From the NCBI GenBank assembly GCA_937892345.1, contig CALAGF010000175.1, positions 1 through 39,890 on the forward strand: a stretch of DNA of 39,890 nt, written 5' to 3'. Within the stretch, counting starts at the first letter, position 1. Each line of letters starts with the position of its first letter. Source of the stretch: an uncultured Rhodocyclaceae bacterium. GTDB lineage: Bacteria > Pseudomonadota > Gammaproteobacteria > Burkholderiales > Rhodocyclaceae. The position numbers were made by a program, and so were the translations under genes. Below, piece after piece: positions 33,520 to 39,890 of the stretch. The notes beneath the pieces were generated by a model that was given only the letters and a program-made list of their open reading frames with translations, made no database searches and had not been told where the DNA came from.

Positions 33520-33809
33520 GCGACAAGAGGTATCAACTGGCGAGCCGTCATGGTGCTCTGCTGGCACAGATTGCCATGCAGCGGAGTCTCTTGCGGGGCC
33601 ATGCCCAAGGCGTTCGGAGCCTGCTCGACAAAGGGGATGCGGTCTTCAAGGGTGTTGGCTGGATCAAGGCCAATCCCTTGGCCGTCGGGGCTGCCGTTGC
33701 TGTTGCTGTTTTGCTCAAGCCGCGCCGTGTTTGGCCTTGGGGGCGTCGAGTTTTCCTGATGTGGCGAGGCTGGTTGGCGATCCGGAAAAAGCTTTCGGGG
33801 GCCGGTTGA
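33516..33809 (+). CDS. YqjK-like protein
   Basis: A 97-residue protein with a basic helical N terminus (YQLASRHGALLAQIAMQRSLL), a hydrophobic segment (about 51-66, NPLAVGAAVAVAVLLK) and a basic tail (RRVWPWGRRVFLMWRGWLAIRKK). The sequence pattern and position after yqjE match the YqjK-like family. Its stop (33807-33809) overlaps the TTG start of the next gene. No biochemical role is established for the family. Confidence 0.82.
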   Translation: MSDKRYQLASRHGALLAQIAMQRSLLRGHAQGVRSLLDKGDAVFKGVGWIKANPLAVGAAVAVAVLLKPRRVWPWGRRVFLMWRGWLAIRKKLSGAG

Positions 33810-34126
33810 CCGTGGGAGAGCGTGAGTTTCCGGCTGAAGCGATCGAGTTGCCCGGGTGGTGGCAACAGTTGCTAGGCGCTCAGCGACGCGAGGCGCGGCG
33901 TGTCCTTAGTGAGTTGGTCGTGGCTCGCGGTTTGATGCCGCAACTGATGAAGGTGCGCAATGGCGGTCGGTGGACGCCGGATGAGCGTCGTGAGTTGATG
34001 CTTTGCCTGCGCCGAGTGGCCCGTGTGTCTCCGTATCTGCTCATCCTGCTGCTGCCCGGTTCCTTGTTGATCTTACCTGCCTACGCATGGTGGCTCGACC
34101 GGCGGCGGCTTACACGACAGGACTAG
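33806..34126 (+). CDS. Mini LETM1-like membrane protein
   Basis: About 106 residues. The start is probably TTG 33806, overlapping the yqjK stop as TTGA; GTG 33812 is an alternative two codons later. The C-terminal half (RWTPDERRELMLCLRRVARV, then SPYLLILLLPGSLLILPAYAW) resembles the core of the LETM1 domain, where a charged helix (RRQLLRTxxDxxRLVPF) leads into a hydrophobic (hairpin-like) membrane segment with a Pro-containing LLP. Eukaryotic LETM1 is a mitochondrial ion-homeostasis and ribosome-binding protein. The match is by eye. The gene ends by overlapping ampG convergently (34110-34126). Confidence 0.7.
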   Translation: MTVGEREFPAEAIELPGWWQQLLGAQRREARRVLSELVVARGLMPQLMKVRNGGRWTPDERRELMLCLRRVARVSPYLLILLLPGSLLILPAYAWWLDRRRLTRQD

Positions 34127-35381
34127 TCGACTCGCCTTGCTCGTGCCAGGGGGCGACCTTGAGCAGCAAGAGCATGCCGGGGATGGCGAGGAAAAAACAA
34201 AGCCAGAAAAACGTGTACCAACCCATGCCTTCGACCAGCCAACCGGCGGTGGCATTGATGAAGGTGCGTGGAACTGCCATCAGGCTGGTGAATAGCGCCA
34301 GTTGGGTTGCGGTATAGGCCGGGTGTGTCGTTCGTGCCATGAAGGCGACAAAGGCTGTCGTGCCCAGTCCTGCGCCAACAGCTTCGCCGGCGATGACGCT
34401 GGCCAACACGGCAAGACGGCCGGCATCGGATGCGCCCGGGCCCAGCCAAGCCATCCAGACAAATCCCAGAATCGTGACCATCTGTACAACGCCGAACAAC
34501 CATAGTGCGCGATTGATTCCCAGGCGAATCATCCACACGCCACCAAGAATGCCGCCGATGACCATCGGCCACAGACCTGCGTTTTTGGCGATGATCCCGA
34601 TTTCGGTTTTGCTGTAACCCATATCCAGATAAAAGGGGGTAGCCAGCGCGGTGCATAGGGAATCACCAAGCTTGTAGAAGAACAGGAAGGCGAGAACAAG
34701 CAGTGCCGAACGGACACCGTGGCGTCCAAAGAATTCGCGGAAAGGTTCGACGACGGCATCGCGCAGGGTGCGTGGGCTGCCTCTGGCGGCAAGCGGCTCG
34801 GCGACCTTGAGTGTCATCAGCAAGCCGGGCAGCATGAAGGCTGCGGTAATGGCGAATACCTGGCTCCACGGCAGATGGTCGGCAAGAATCAGCGACAGCG
34901 AACCGGGAACCAGACCCGCAATCCGGTAAGCATTGACGTGAATGGCGTTGCCCAGACCGAGTTCTTCATCAGGCAGGATTTCACGCCGGAAAGCGTCAAG
35001 GGCAATGTCCTGAGTGGCTGACAGAAAGGCCAATGTTGCGGTCAACGCGATAACGACGGGTAAATTCTCGGCTGGTGAAAGTTGTCCAAGCCAGGCGATG
35101 GCTGCCACCAGTCCGATTTGTGAAACCAGCATCCAGCTGCGCCGCCGGCCCAGCCAGGGCAGGATACCCCAGCGATCAAGCAAAGGTGCCCAGAGAAATT
35201 TCCAGGTATAGGGAAACTGAATCAGAGCGAATGCACCAATCGCCCGCAGTGACAAACCTTCCGTCTTGAGCCACGCGGGTACCAGATTGAGCAGGAGGTA
35301 GAGCGGTAGTCCCGAAGCAAAGCCGGTAAAGACGCAGACCAGCATTCGCCGGTTCAACAAAGCAGCGAAACGGCCCGCCAT
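34110..35381 (-). CDS. ampG: AmpG-type muropeptide MFS transporter
   Basis: A 423-residue inner-membrane permease with about 12 helices. AmpG-type features are the N-terminal LVCVFTGFASGLPLYLLLNLVPAWLK, the loop FALIQFPYTWKFLWAPLLDRW (conserved in AmpG and related acetyl-CoA-transporter-like MFS proteins), ATQDIALDAFRREIL and GDSLCTALATPFYLDMGYSKTEIG. AmpG imports GlcNAc-anhydroMurNAc peptides for cell-wall recycling. The start overlaps the metW stop by one base (TGATG), so it is coupled to metXW. The 3' end overlaps the LETM1-like gene on the other strand. Confidence 0.92.
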   Translation of the reverse strand: MAGRFAALLNRRMLVCVFTGFASGLPLYLLLNLVPAWLKTEGLSLRAIGAFALIQFPYTWKFLWAPLLDRWGILPWLGRRRSWMLVSQIGLVAAIAWLGQLSPAENLPVVIALTATLAFLSATQDIALDAFRREILPDEELGLGNAIHVNAYRIAGLVPGSLSLILADHLPWSQVFAITAAFMLPGLLMTLKVAEPLAARGSPRTLRDAVVEPFREFFGRHGVRSALLVLAFLFFYKLGDSLCTALATPFYLDMGYSKTEIGIIAKNAGLWPMVIGGILGGVWMIRLGINRALWLFGVVQMVTILGFVWMAWLGPGASDAGRLAVLASVIAGEAVGAGLGTTAFVAFMARTTHPAYTATQLALFTSLMAVPRTFINATAGWLVEGMGWYTFFWLCFFLAIPGMLLLLKVAPWHEQGESTSPVV

Positions 35382-35989
35382 CAGTGCGCCCGGGTCAGGC
35401 GGTAAACGGCCAGACTGCCAAGAAAATTCAGGTCTTGCGGCGAGTTTGCGGATACGGGCTGGCCGGCTTCGTCCAGTACGCTGCGTTCCCGAATGACAAG
35501 TCCCATGCGTTCGCAGAGCGCTTCAAAATCGAGCAAGGTGAAGAAGCGCACATTGGGCGAGTCGTACCATTGGTAGGGCAGGTCTTCTGAGACCGGCATC
35601 CGACCGTCGAGCACCGAGCGCAGGTTTTTCCAGTAGGCGAAATTAGGGAAGGAAACGACGGCTTCGCGACCCACCCGCAACATTTCTCGCAGGATGGCTT
35701 CGGTGTGACGGACGGTTTGCAGTGTGCGCGAGAGCACAACGTGATCAAAAGCCTGGTCGGAAAAGTCGGCAAGCCCGTTTTCCAGATTACTCTGGATGAC
35801 ATTGATGCCGTTGCGCATGGCCGAGAGCACGTTGGCATCCTCGATTTCCACGCCCCAGGCACGTACCGAGCGGGTTTCGATCAGGCGGCGGAGCAGCGAG
35901 CCATCGCCGCAACCGAGGTCGAGTACGCGATGACCGGGTTCGACCCAGCTGGCAATCACATCGAAATCCGGGCGATCTGGCATGGTCAT
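35381..35989 (-). CDS. metW: Methionine biosynthesis protein MetW
   Basis: A 202-residue class I SAM-dependent methyltransferase-fold protein. Motif I is VLDLGCGDGSLLRRL (about 21-35), followed by WGVEIED (acidic loop), FDHVVLSRTLQTVRH and the MetW signature VSFPNFAYWKNLRSVLDGRMP with the C-terminal LPYQWYDSPNVRFFTLLDFE. MetW acts with MetX in homoserine acylation in several proteobacteria. It overlaps metX by four bases (ATGA at 35989-35986) and ampG by one. Confidence 0.95.
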   Translation of the reverse strand: MTMPDRPDFDVIASWVEPGHRVLDLGCGDGSLLRRLIETRSVRAWGVEIEDANVLSAMRNGINVIQSNLENGLADFSDQAFDHVVLSRTLQTVRHTEAILREMLRVGREAVVSFPNFAYWKNLRSVLDGRMPVSEDLPYQWYDSPNVRFFTLLDFEALCERMGLVIRERSVLDEAGQPVSANSPQDLNFLGSLAVYRLTRAH

Positions 35990-37116
35990 GATTTGATATT
36001 CCCGAGAAAGGCCGCCACCAGACCGTGGTAATGCGCATCCTCCATCAGGAAAGAATCGTGTCCGAAGTTCAGATCGATTTCCGCGTAAGAGACATTGCGC
36101 CCGTTGGCGAGTAATGCTGCGACGATTTCGCGCGAACGTGCCGGCGAGAAGCGCCAGTCGGTCGTGAAGGAGGCAATCAGGAAGTTGGTATCCGGGGCGC
36201 TGCGCGCCATGGTGCGCACCAGATCGCCATCATCCAGCCGGGCCGGATCGAAATAATCCAGCGCCTTGGTCATCAGCAGATAGGTGTTGGCATCGAAATA
36301 GCCGGCAAACTTGTCACCCTGATAGCGCAGATAGGATTCGATCTCGAATTCCACATCGAAATCGAATGAAAACGCATTGTTGCGCAGTTCGCGACCGAAT
36401 TTCGCGCCCATCTGGTCATCGGAGAGATAGGTGATGTGCCCCAGCATGCGGGCCAGCCGCAGGCCACGCACCGGCCGTGTGCCATGCGCGTAATAATGCC
36501 CGCCGTGAAAGTCCGGATCGGTCAGGATGGCCTGCCGGGCGACATCGTTGAAAGCAATGTTCTGCGCCGACAATTTGGGTGCCGAGGCGATGATGATCGC
36601 GTTGCGCACCCGTTCCGGGTAGGTGATGCTCCAGCGCAGTGCCTGCATGCCGCCGAGGCTGCCACCCATGACGGCAGCCCATTGATCAATGCCGAGGGTG
36701 TCCGCCAGCCGGGCTTGGGCCTGCACCCAGTCGACTACGGCGATCATCGGAAAATCGGCACCCCAGGGCTTCCCGGTGGCCGGGTTGATCGATGATGGGC
36801 CGGTCGAGCCGTGGCAGCCGCCGGGATTGTTCAGCCCGACGATGAAGAATTTGTCGGTGTCCAGCGGTCGACCGGGGCCGATGATGTTGTCCCACCAGCC
36901 GATATTTTGCGGCTGGTCGGCGTAGTGGCCCGCGACATGATGATGTCCGGAAAGCGCATGGCAAATCAGGATGGCGTTGGATTTTGCGGCATTCAGCGTG
37001 CCGTAGGTTTCGAATGCCAGATCATAGGTCGGCAGTACGCCGCCGCTGCGCAGGTGTAGTGGTTCGCTGAAGTGGATGCGTTGTGCTTCGACAACGCCGA
37101 CCGATTGTCCTGCCAT
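35986..37116 (-). CDS. metX: Homoserine O-acyltransferase (MetX family)
   Basis: A 376-residue alpha/beta-hydrolase that activates homoserine for methionine synthesis. The catalytic triad is readable: Ser153 in AVMGGSLGGMQAL, Asp320 in FTTDWRFSP and His353 in NFGHDSFLMED. Other family marks are CHALSGHHHVAGHY, WWDNIIGPG and GLNNPGGCHGSTGPSS. MetX-type enzymes use acetyl-CoA or succinyl-CoA, and the choice cannot be settled by eye. ATG 37116 lies about 15 nt after an intrinsic terminator that is part of a SAM-II riboswitch switch, so methionine/SAM level should control metX-metW-ampG. Confidence 0.95.
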   Translation of the reverse strand: MAGQSVGVVEAQRIHFSEPLHLRSGGVLPTYDLAFETYGTLNAAKSNAILICHALSGHHHVAGHYADQPQNIGWWDNIIGPGRPLDTDKFFIVGLNNPGGCHGSTGPSSINPATGKPWGADFPMIAVVDWVQAQARLADTLGIDQWAAVMGGSLGGMQALRWSITYPERVRNAIIIASAPKLSAQNIAFNDVARQAILTDPDFHGGHYYAHGTRPVRGLRLARMLGHITYLSDDQMGAKFGRELRNNAFSFDFDVEFEIESYLRYQGDKFAGYFDANTYLLMTKALDYFDPARLDDGDLVRTMARSAPDTNFLIASFTTDWRFSPARSREIVAALLANGRNVSYAEIDLNFGHDSFLMEDAHYHGLVAAFLGNIKS

Positions 37117-37130
37117 GTCCGTTCCAGAAA

Positions 37131-37164
37131 CAAAAAACCCAGTTGGCTAAAACGCGAACTGGGT
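37131..37164 (-). terminator. Riboswitch-controlled intrinsic terminator upstream of metX
   Basis: On the minus strand ACCCAGTT (37164-37157) pairs with AACTGGGT (37144-37137) and is followed by five T (37136-37132). The 12-nt loop contains CGTTTTAGC (37154-37146), which is perfectly complementary to GCTAAAACG (37179-37171) in the SAM-II core. That gives a mutually exclusive 9-bp antiterminator. Confidence 0.85.
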
Positions 37165-37167
37165 GGT

Positions 37168-37221
37168 CCCCGTTTTAGCTGCATTTTTAATGCGCCCGCA
37201 ATCTGAGCTCAAATCGGCGCT
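37168..37221 (-). ncRNA. SAM-II riboswitch (metX leader)
   Basis: Read on the minus strand, P1 is GCGCC (37220-37216) with GGCGC (37196-37192). Its loop starts GATTTGA and ends ATTGCG, as in SAM-II aptamers. The 3' tail is ATTAAAAATGCAGCTAAAAC followed by GGGG, matching the conserved SAM-II pattern in which the strand GCUAAA forms the pseudoknot that binds S-adenosylmethionine. Position in front of metX is the classic SAM-II context. SAM binding should free the terminator at 37131-37164 and lower metX expression. Identification is by eye against the known consensus. Confidence 0.88.
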
Positions 37222-37245
37222 GCCTTCTTTGAAGGCGAGTGCTGC

Positions 37246-37274
37246 AAGATACTCAGCGGCGTCGCAAAAGTCAA
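37246..37274 (-). promoter_or_regulatory. metX riboswitch promoter
   Basis: On the minus strand TTGACT (37274-37269) and TATCTT (37251-37246) are 17 bp apart, matching five and four positions of the sigma-70 hexamers. The predicted start near 37239 puts a perfect 6-bp hairpin, GCCTTC-AAA-GAAGGC (37236-37222), at the 5' end of the RNA, directly followed by the SAM-II aptamer. Confidence 0.75.
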
Positions 37275-37340
37275 TTCGGCAGGCGCCTTGATTGCTTCCG
37301 CCTTTGGTAATATCTGCCCTTGATTCCACAGGGTTATTCC

Positions 37341-37946
37341 ATGAGCGCGACAGAGCAAAGAAAACATCAGCGGATCCGCTTCGGCGTGCCTCCTGTTGCC
37401 AAGTTGGGATACGGCGGTCTGGGGGGGCAGGGATTGGTTGAAAACCTCTCCATGTCGGGAATCATGATCCGCACCGATCTGGAATTGAAAATCGGCCGCA
37501 GCGTGGGTTGCGAATTCGCAATCGGTCGCGCTTCGACATTCGATGCCCCGCTCAGCGTTGTCAGCCGTCTTGGCGATCTCTACGGATTGCGTTTCCAGGC
37601 GGGACTGATCAGCCAGATCCTGATCGAGGATGGCATCAGCGCGGCGCTGGAGAGTGGTGCGGGGTCCACCCTGTCGGTGCACGAACTGGGTGGCATCAAG
37701 GTCATGCGCATCAACGGCGGCCTGAATGGTGAATTGCGTAACGACTTCATGCATGCCTTGACCCGGGTAGGGGTGGAGGAAATCGATCTTGGCGGGGTGA
37801 CTACGGTTGATCAGGCAGGGCTGGCCCTGTGCCTGGTGGCCCATGACCGCCATGGCGTCCGCCTGGGCGCGCAATCGCCCTGTTTCGCTGCTGCGCTGCG
37901 ACAGGCGCTGGTCGCGCCCGGTCCCGCCGCTTGGGAAAATCCATGA
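37341..37946 (+). CDS. PilZ domain protein with C-terminal STAS-like domain
   Basis: A 201-residue two-domain protein. Residues about 7-105 are a PilZ domain with both c-di-GMP-binding motifs: RKHQR at 7-11 (RxxxR) and NLSMSG at 35-40 (N/DxSxxG). Residues about 108-195 resemble a STAS fold: KVMRINGGLNGELRNDFMHAL, then IDLGGVTTVDQAGLALCLVA. At the usual phospho-serine site (D-S-S-G) it has Asp-Gln-Ala-Gly, so it should not be phosphorylated there, as in MlaB-like proteins. ATG 37341 is chosen over an in-frame upstream start at 37320. Its stop overlaps the start of the TonB receptor (ATGA, 37943-37946), so it probably acts with that receptor. Confidence 0.85.
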   Translation: MSATEQRKHQRIRFGVPPVAKLGYGGLGGQGLVENLSMSGIMIRTDLELKIGRSVGCEFAIGRASTFDAPLSVVSRLGDLYGLRFQAGLISQILIEDGISAALESGAGSTLSVHELGGIKVMRINGGLNGELRNDFMHALTRVGVEEIDLGGVTTVDQAGLALCLVAHDRHGVRLGAQSPCFAAALRQALVAPGPAAWENP

Positions 37947-39890
37947 AAAATCCGGTCGACCGTAGAACCCTCCGTCTGGGGGCGCTGTTGTCACTGGCCT
38001 CGTTGAGCGTGCTTGCAGCAACGGATGAGGAAGTTTATTTCAGCGAACTGCCGGTGGTCGCATCGGTCAGTCGCCTGCCGCAACGTCTGGCCGATGCACC
38101 GACTTCGGTGACGGTGATCGACCGCGAGATGATCCGCGCGTTGCCGATCCGGGATCTGAACGATATTTTCCGCTTGGTCCCGGGTTTTCAGACCTATCCG
38201 AACAATACGGAAGCCGCGCGAGTCGTTTATCACGGCTTGACCGATGAAGAGTTCTCGCCGCGGGTACAGGTGCTGGTCGACGGGCGATCCATGTATTCCC
38301 CCGCCTTTCGCAACGGGGTGAACTGGGCGCTGATCCCGGTCGCGCTGCAAGACATCGAGCGGATTGAAGTTGTGCGCGGCACCAATGCCGTGTCTTACGG
38401 CTCGAATGCCTTTCTTGGTGTGATCAACATCATCACCGTCGATCCGTCGATTGTGCGCGGCGCTTCGGTTTCCGTCAGCCACGGCAGCCAGAATGTCCGT
38501 GATCAGGGGCTTCGGGTCGGCGGCAAGCTGGGCGAAGCAGGAGATTTCCGATTCACCTTCAAGCGCCAGAATGATGACGGTCTGGCCAATCAGCACGACT
38601 GGATCGACTCCTACGGCAAAACGCTGTTCGATTTTCGTGCTGATTTTGCGTTGACCGAGCGCGACAGCCTGCAATTCAGTGCCGGGCATGTGGATGCACT
38701 GACCCAGCGGGGGCGTTTGAGCACCACCACTTGGCTGAGCAACCCCAATAATCCGATTCGGGATTTCGAACAGCACTCGTCCTTTTTGCAATTGGCCTGG
38801 CGGCGTGCCTTGAGCAGCAGCAGCGATTTTCAACTGCGCTATGCCTATACGCTGGATGAAGGTTCCGATGCCTATCTTTATCCGGTTGCCGGGGTGCCCA
38901 CGCTGCCTTATGACCCTTGGGGCGCACGCGGCGTGCGCCACGAACTCGAAGGTCAACACAATGTCAGTGTCAGTGACAGTACCCGTCTGGTCTGGGGCGC
39001 TGCCTGGCGCCGCGATACGGTCAGTGCCGCTACCACGCTGGCCGACAGGGGAGAGGTCAGGCGTGATGTGGCACGCTTGTTCGGTAACGTGGAATGGCAG
39101 CCAAGCACCTGGTTCACCGGCAACATGGGACTCTCCTACGAGGACGACAAGCTTGCGGGTGAGCATCTTGCGCCGCGCGTGAGTGCGGCCTTTCACCTCA
39201 CTCCGGAAAACACGCTGCGTTTAGGTGCTTCCAGGGCTTACCGTACCGGGAGTGTGGTGGATTATCGCGGCAACTGGTGGCGGGGGCTGAGTGTCTTTCA
39301 GTTCCGTGGCGATCCCGACATGCCAGCGGAGCAGATGGATACGCTGGAATTCGGCTATCTGGGGGATTGGCGCGAGCAGCGCATGAGTCTGGATGTGCGC
39401 CTCTTCGAGGAAAAGGTCTACAACCGCCTTCTGGTCATCGATACTGATGCGGGTGATCCGCTGATTCCCGATCAGATGACTGCCATCCAGAATATCCGCA
39501 TGCGCGGCCTCGAGTTCCAGTACAAGTGGCAAATCTTTGACACGACGCGCGTCTTGCTCAATCAGGCCTTCATCCGGGCCAAGGCTGATTTCACCGAGGA
39601 TGCTTTGGCCAGGGCCGTCCCCCTGGGAGAACGACACTAGTGATTCCCAGCAAGCGCGAAAATATCGATGACCTAGCAGAACGCGGCGCCCCGCGCAGCG
39701 CCACCTCGCTGATGGTGATCCAGAAACTGCCCTGGTCGCTGGAATTGACGCTGGCCGGTTACTGGCAGGGAAAGTCCAAATGGTCGGTGGATACCTGGGC
39801 GGAAAAGTCTTTCCGCTTTGATGCCAAGCTGGCCTATCCCTTCAATCTGGGCGGCCAGAAAGGCGAGGTCGCCTATGTTGGCCAATCATT
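37943..39890 (+). pseudogene. TonB-dependent outer-membrane receptor, frameshifted, 3' end outside window
   Basis: An outer-membrane receptor with a signal peptide (MKNPVDRRTLRLGALLSLAS, cleavage near VLAA), a plug domain (about 35-165: ADAPTSVTVIDREMIRALPI, VLVDGRSMYSPAF, IERIEVVRGTNAVSYGSNAF, LGVINIITVDPS) and beta-barrel strands. The frame closes at TAG 39638-39640 after 565 codons. However, the minus-one frame continues from there with clear receptor sequence (DLAERGAPRSATSLMVIQKL, then PWSLELTLAGYWQG) to the window edge. One missing base between about 39600 and 39660, for instance in the C5 run 39619-39623, explains this. It is either a true mutation or an assembly error. The ligand is unknown. 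Confidence 0.85.

Noticed and set aside
37991..39196. 401-residue open frame on the minus strand
   Set aside because: It is antisense to the plug and barrel of the TonB receptor, with no recognisable domain.
1..39890. tRNA or rRNA genes, insertion sequences, CRISPR arrays, prophage genes, DnaA-box clusters
   Set aside because: Looked for by eye on both strands; no transposase, regularly spaced repeats, cloverleaf or TTATCCACA cluster was seen, so oriC itself is not in the window despite the parS-like sites.

Overview
The window looks like an ori-proximal piece of a betaproteobacterial chromosome, most likely from the Rhodocyclales (Dechloromonas/Azonexus-like). This is inferred from the high-GC coding style, a class I PHA synthase, a MerR-controlled leucine-degradation (liu) cluster, O2-independent ubiquinone genes (ubiUVT), metXW, and the divergent mreBCD-mrdAB/gatCAB arrangement. 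Placement to genus is a guess. There is no rRNA, tRNA, IS element, prophage or CRISPR array. Coding density is very high: the longest stretch without a gene is about 224 bp (37117-37340), and it holds a promoter, a riboswitch and a terminator.

Layout. Positions 1-10162 (minus strand) carry a fatty/branched-chain acyl-CoA catabolic block. In transcription order it runs: MerR regulator (liuR-like), PaaI thioesterase, isovaleryl-CoA dehydrogenase, a GNAT-carbonic anhydrase fusion, thiolase, EamA exporter, acyl-CoA dehydrogenase, a NYN-LOTUS protein that looks foreign, a DsbA-like isomerase, a LOG-family protein, and methylcrotonyl-CoA carboxylase beta subunit running off the left edge. A 22-bp perfect palindrome fused to a promoter sits in front of the thioesterase. 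Positions 10247-13139 (plus) hold an MBL hydrolase and phaC, closed by a strong terminator, then a 1219-residue hybrid histidine kinase. Positions 16935-19289 (minus) are ubiUVT behind a promoter with an FNR-type box. A REC-ATPase protein (19413-20327) then converges on rlpA. Positions 20324-26788 (minus) are mreB-mreC-mreD-mrdA-rodA-rlpA, the cell-wall elongation operon. Positions 26895-30632 (plus) are gatC-gatA-lipoprotein-gatB.

The right third has a coiled-coil exported protein, pyrE and divergent xth. It continues with a four-gene plus-strand membrane module (ElaB/YqjD, YqjE, YqjK and a LETM1-like mini-protein), then ampG, metW and metX on the minus strand. metX is preceded by a SAM-II riboswitch whose conserved 3' strand can pair with the loop of an intrinsic terminator. 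A PilZ-STAS protein is translationally coupled to a TonB-dependent receptor that is frameshifted near 39620 and runs off the right edge.

Most notable observations: two parS-like palindromes 16.8 kb apart, both inside genes; the SAM-II terminator/antiterminator switch; the FNR box placed at about -41.5 of a ubiUVT promoter; a carbonic anhydrase fused to an acetyltransferase inside the liu cluster, where bicarbonate is consumed; and the LETM1-like mini-protein in the YqjD/E/K module.
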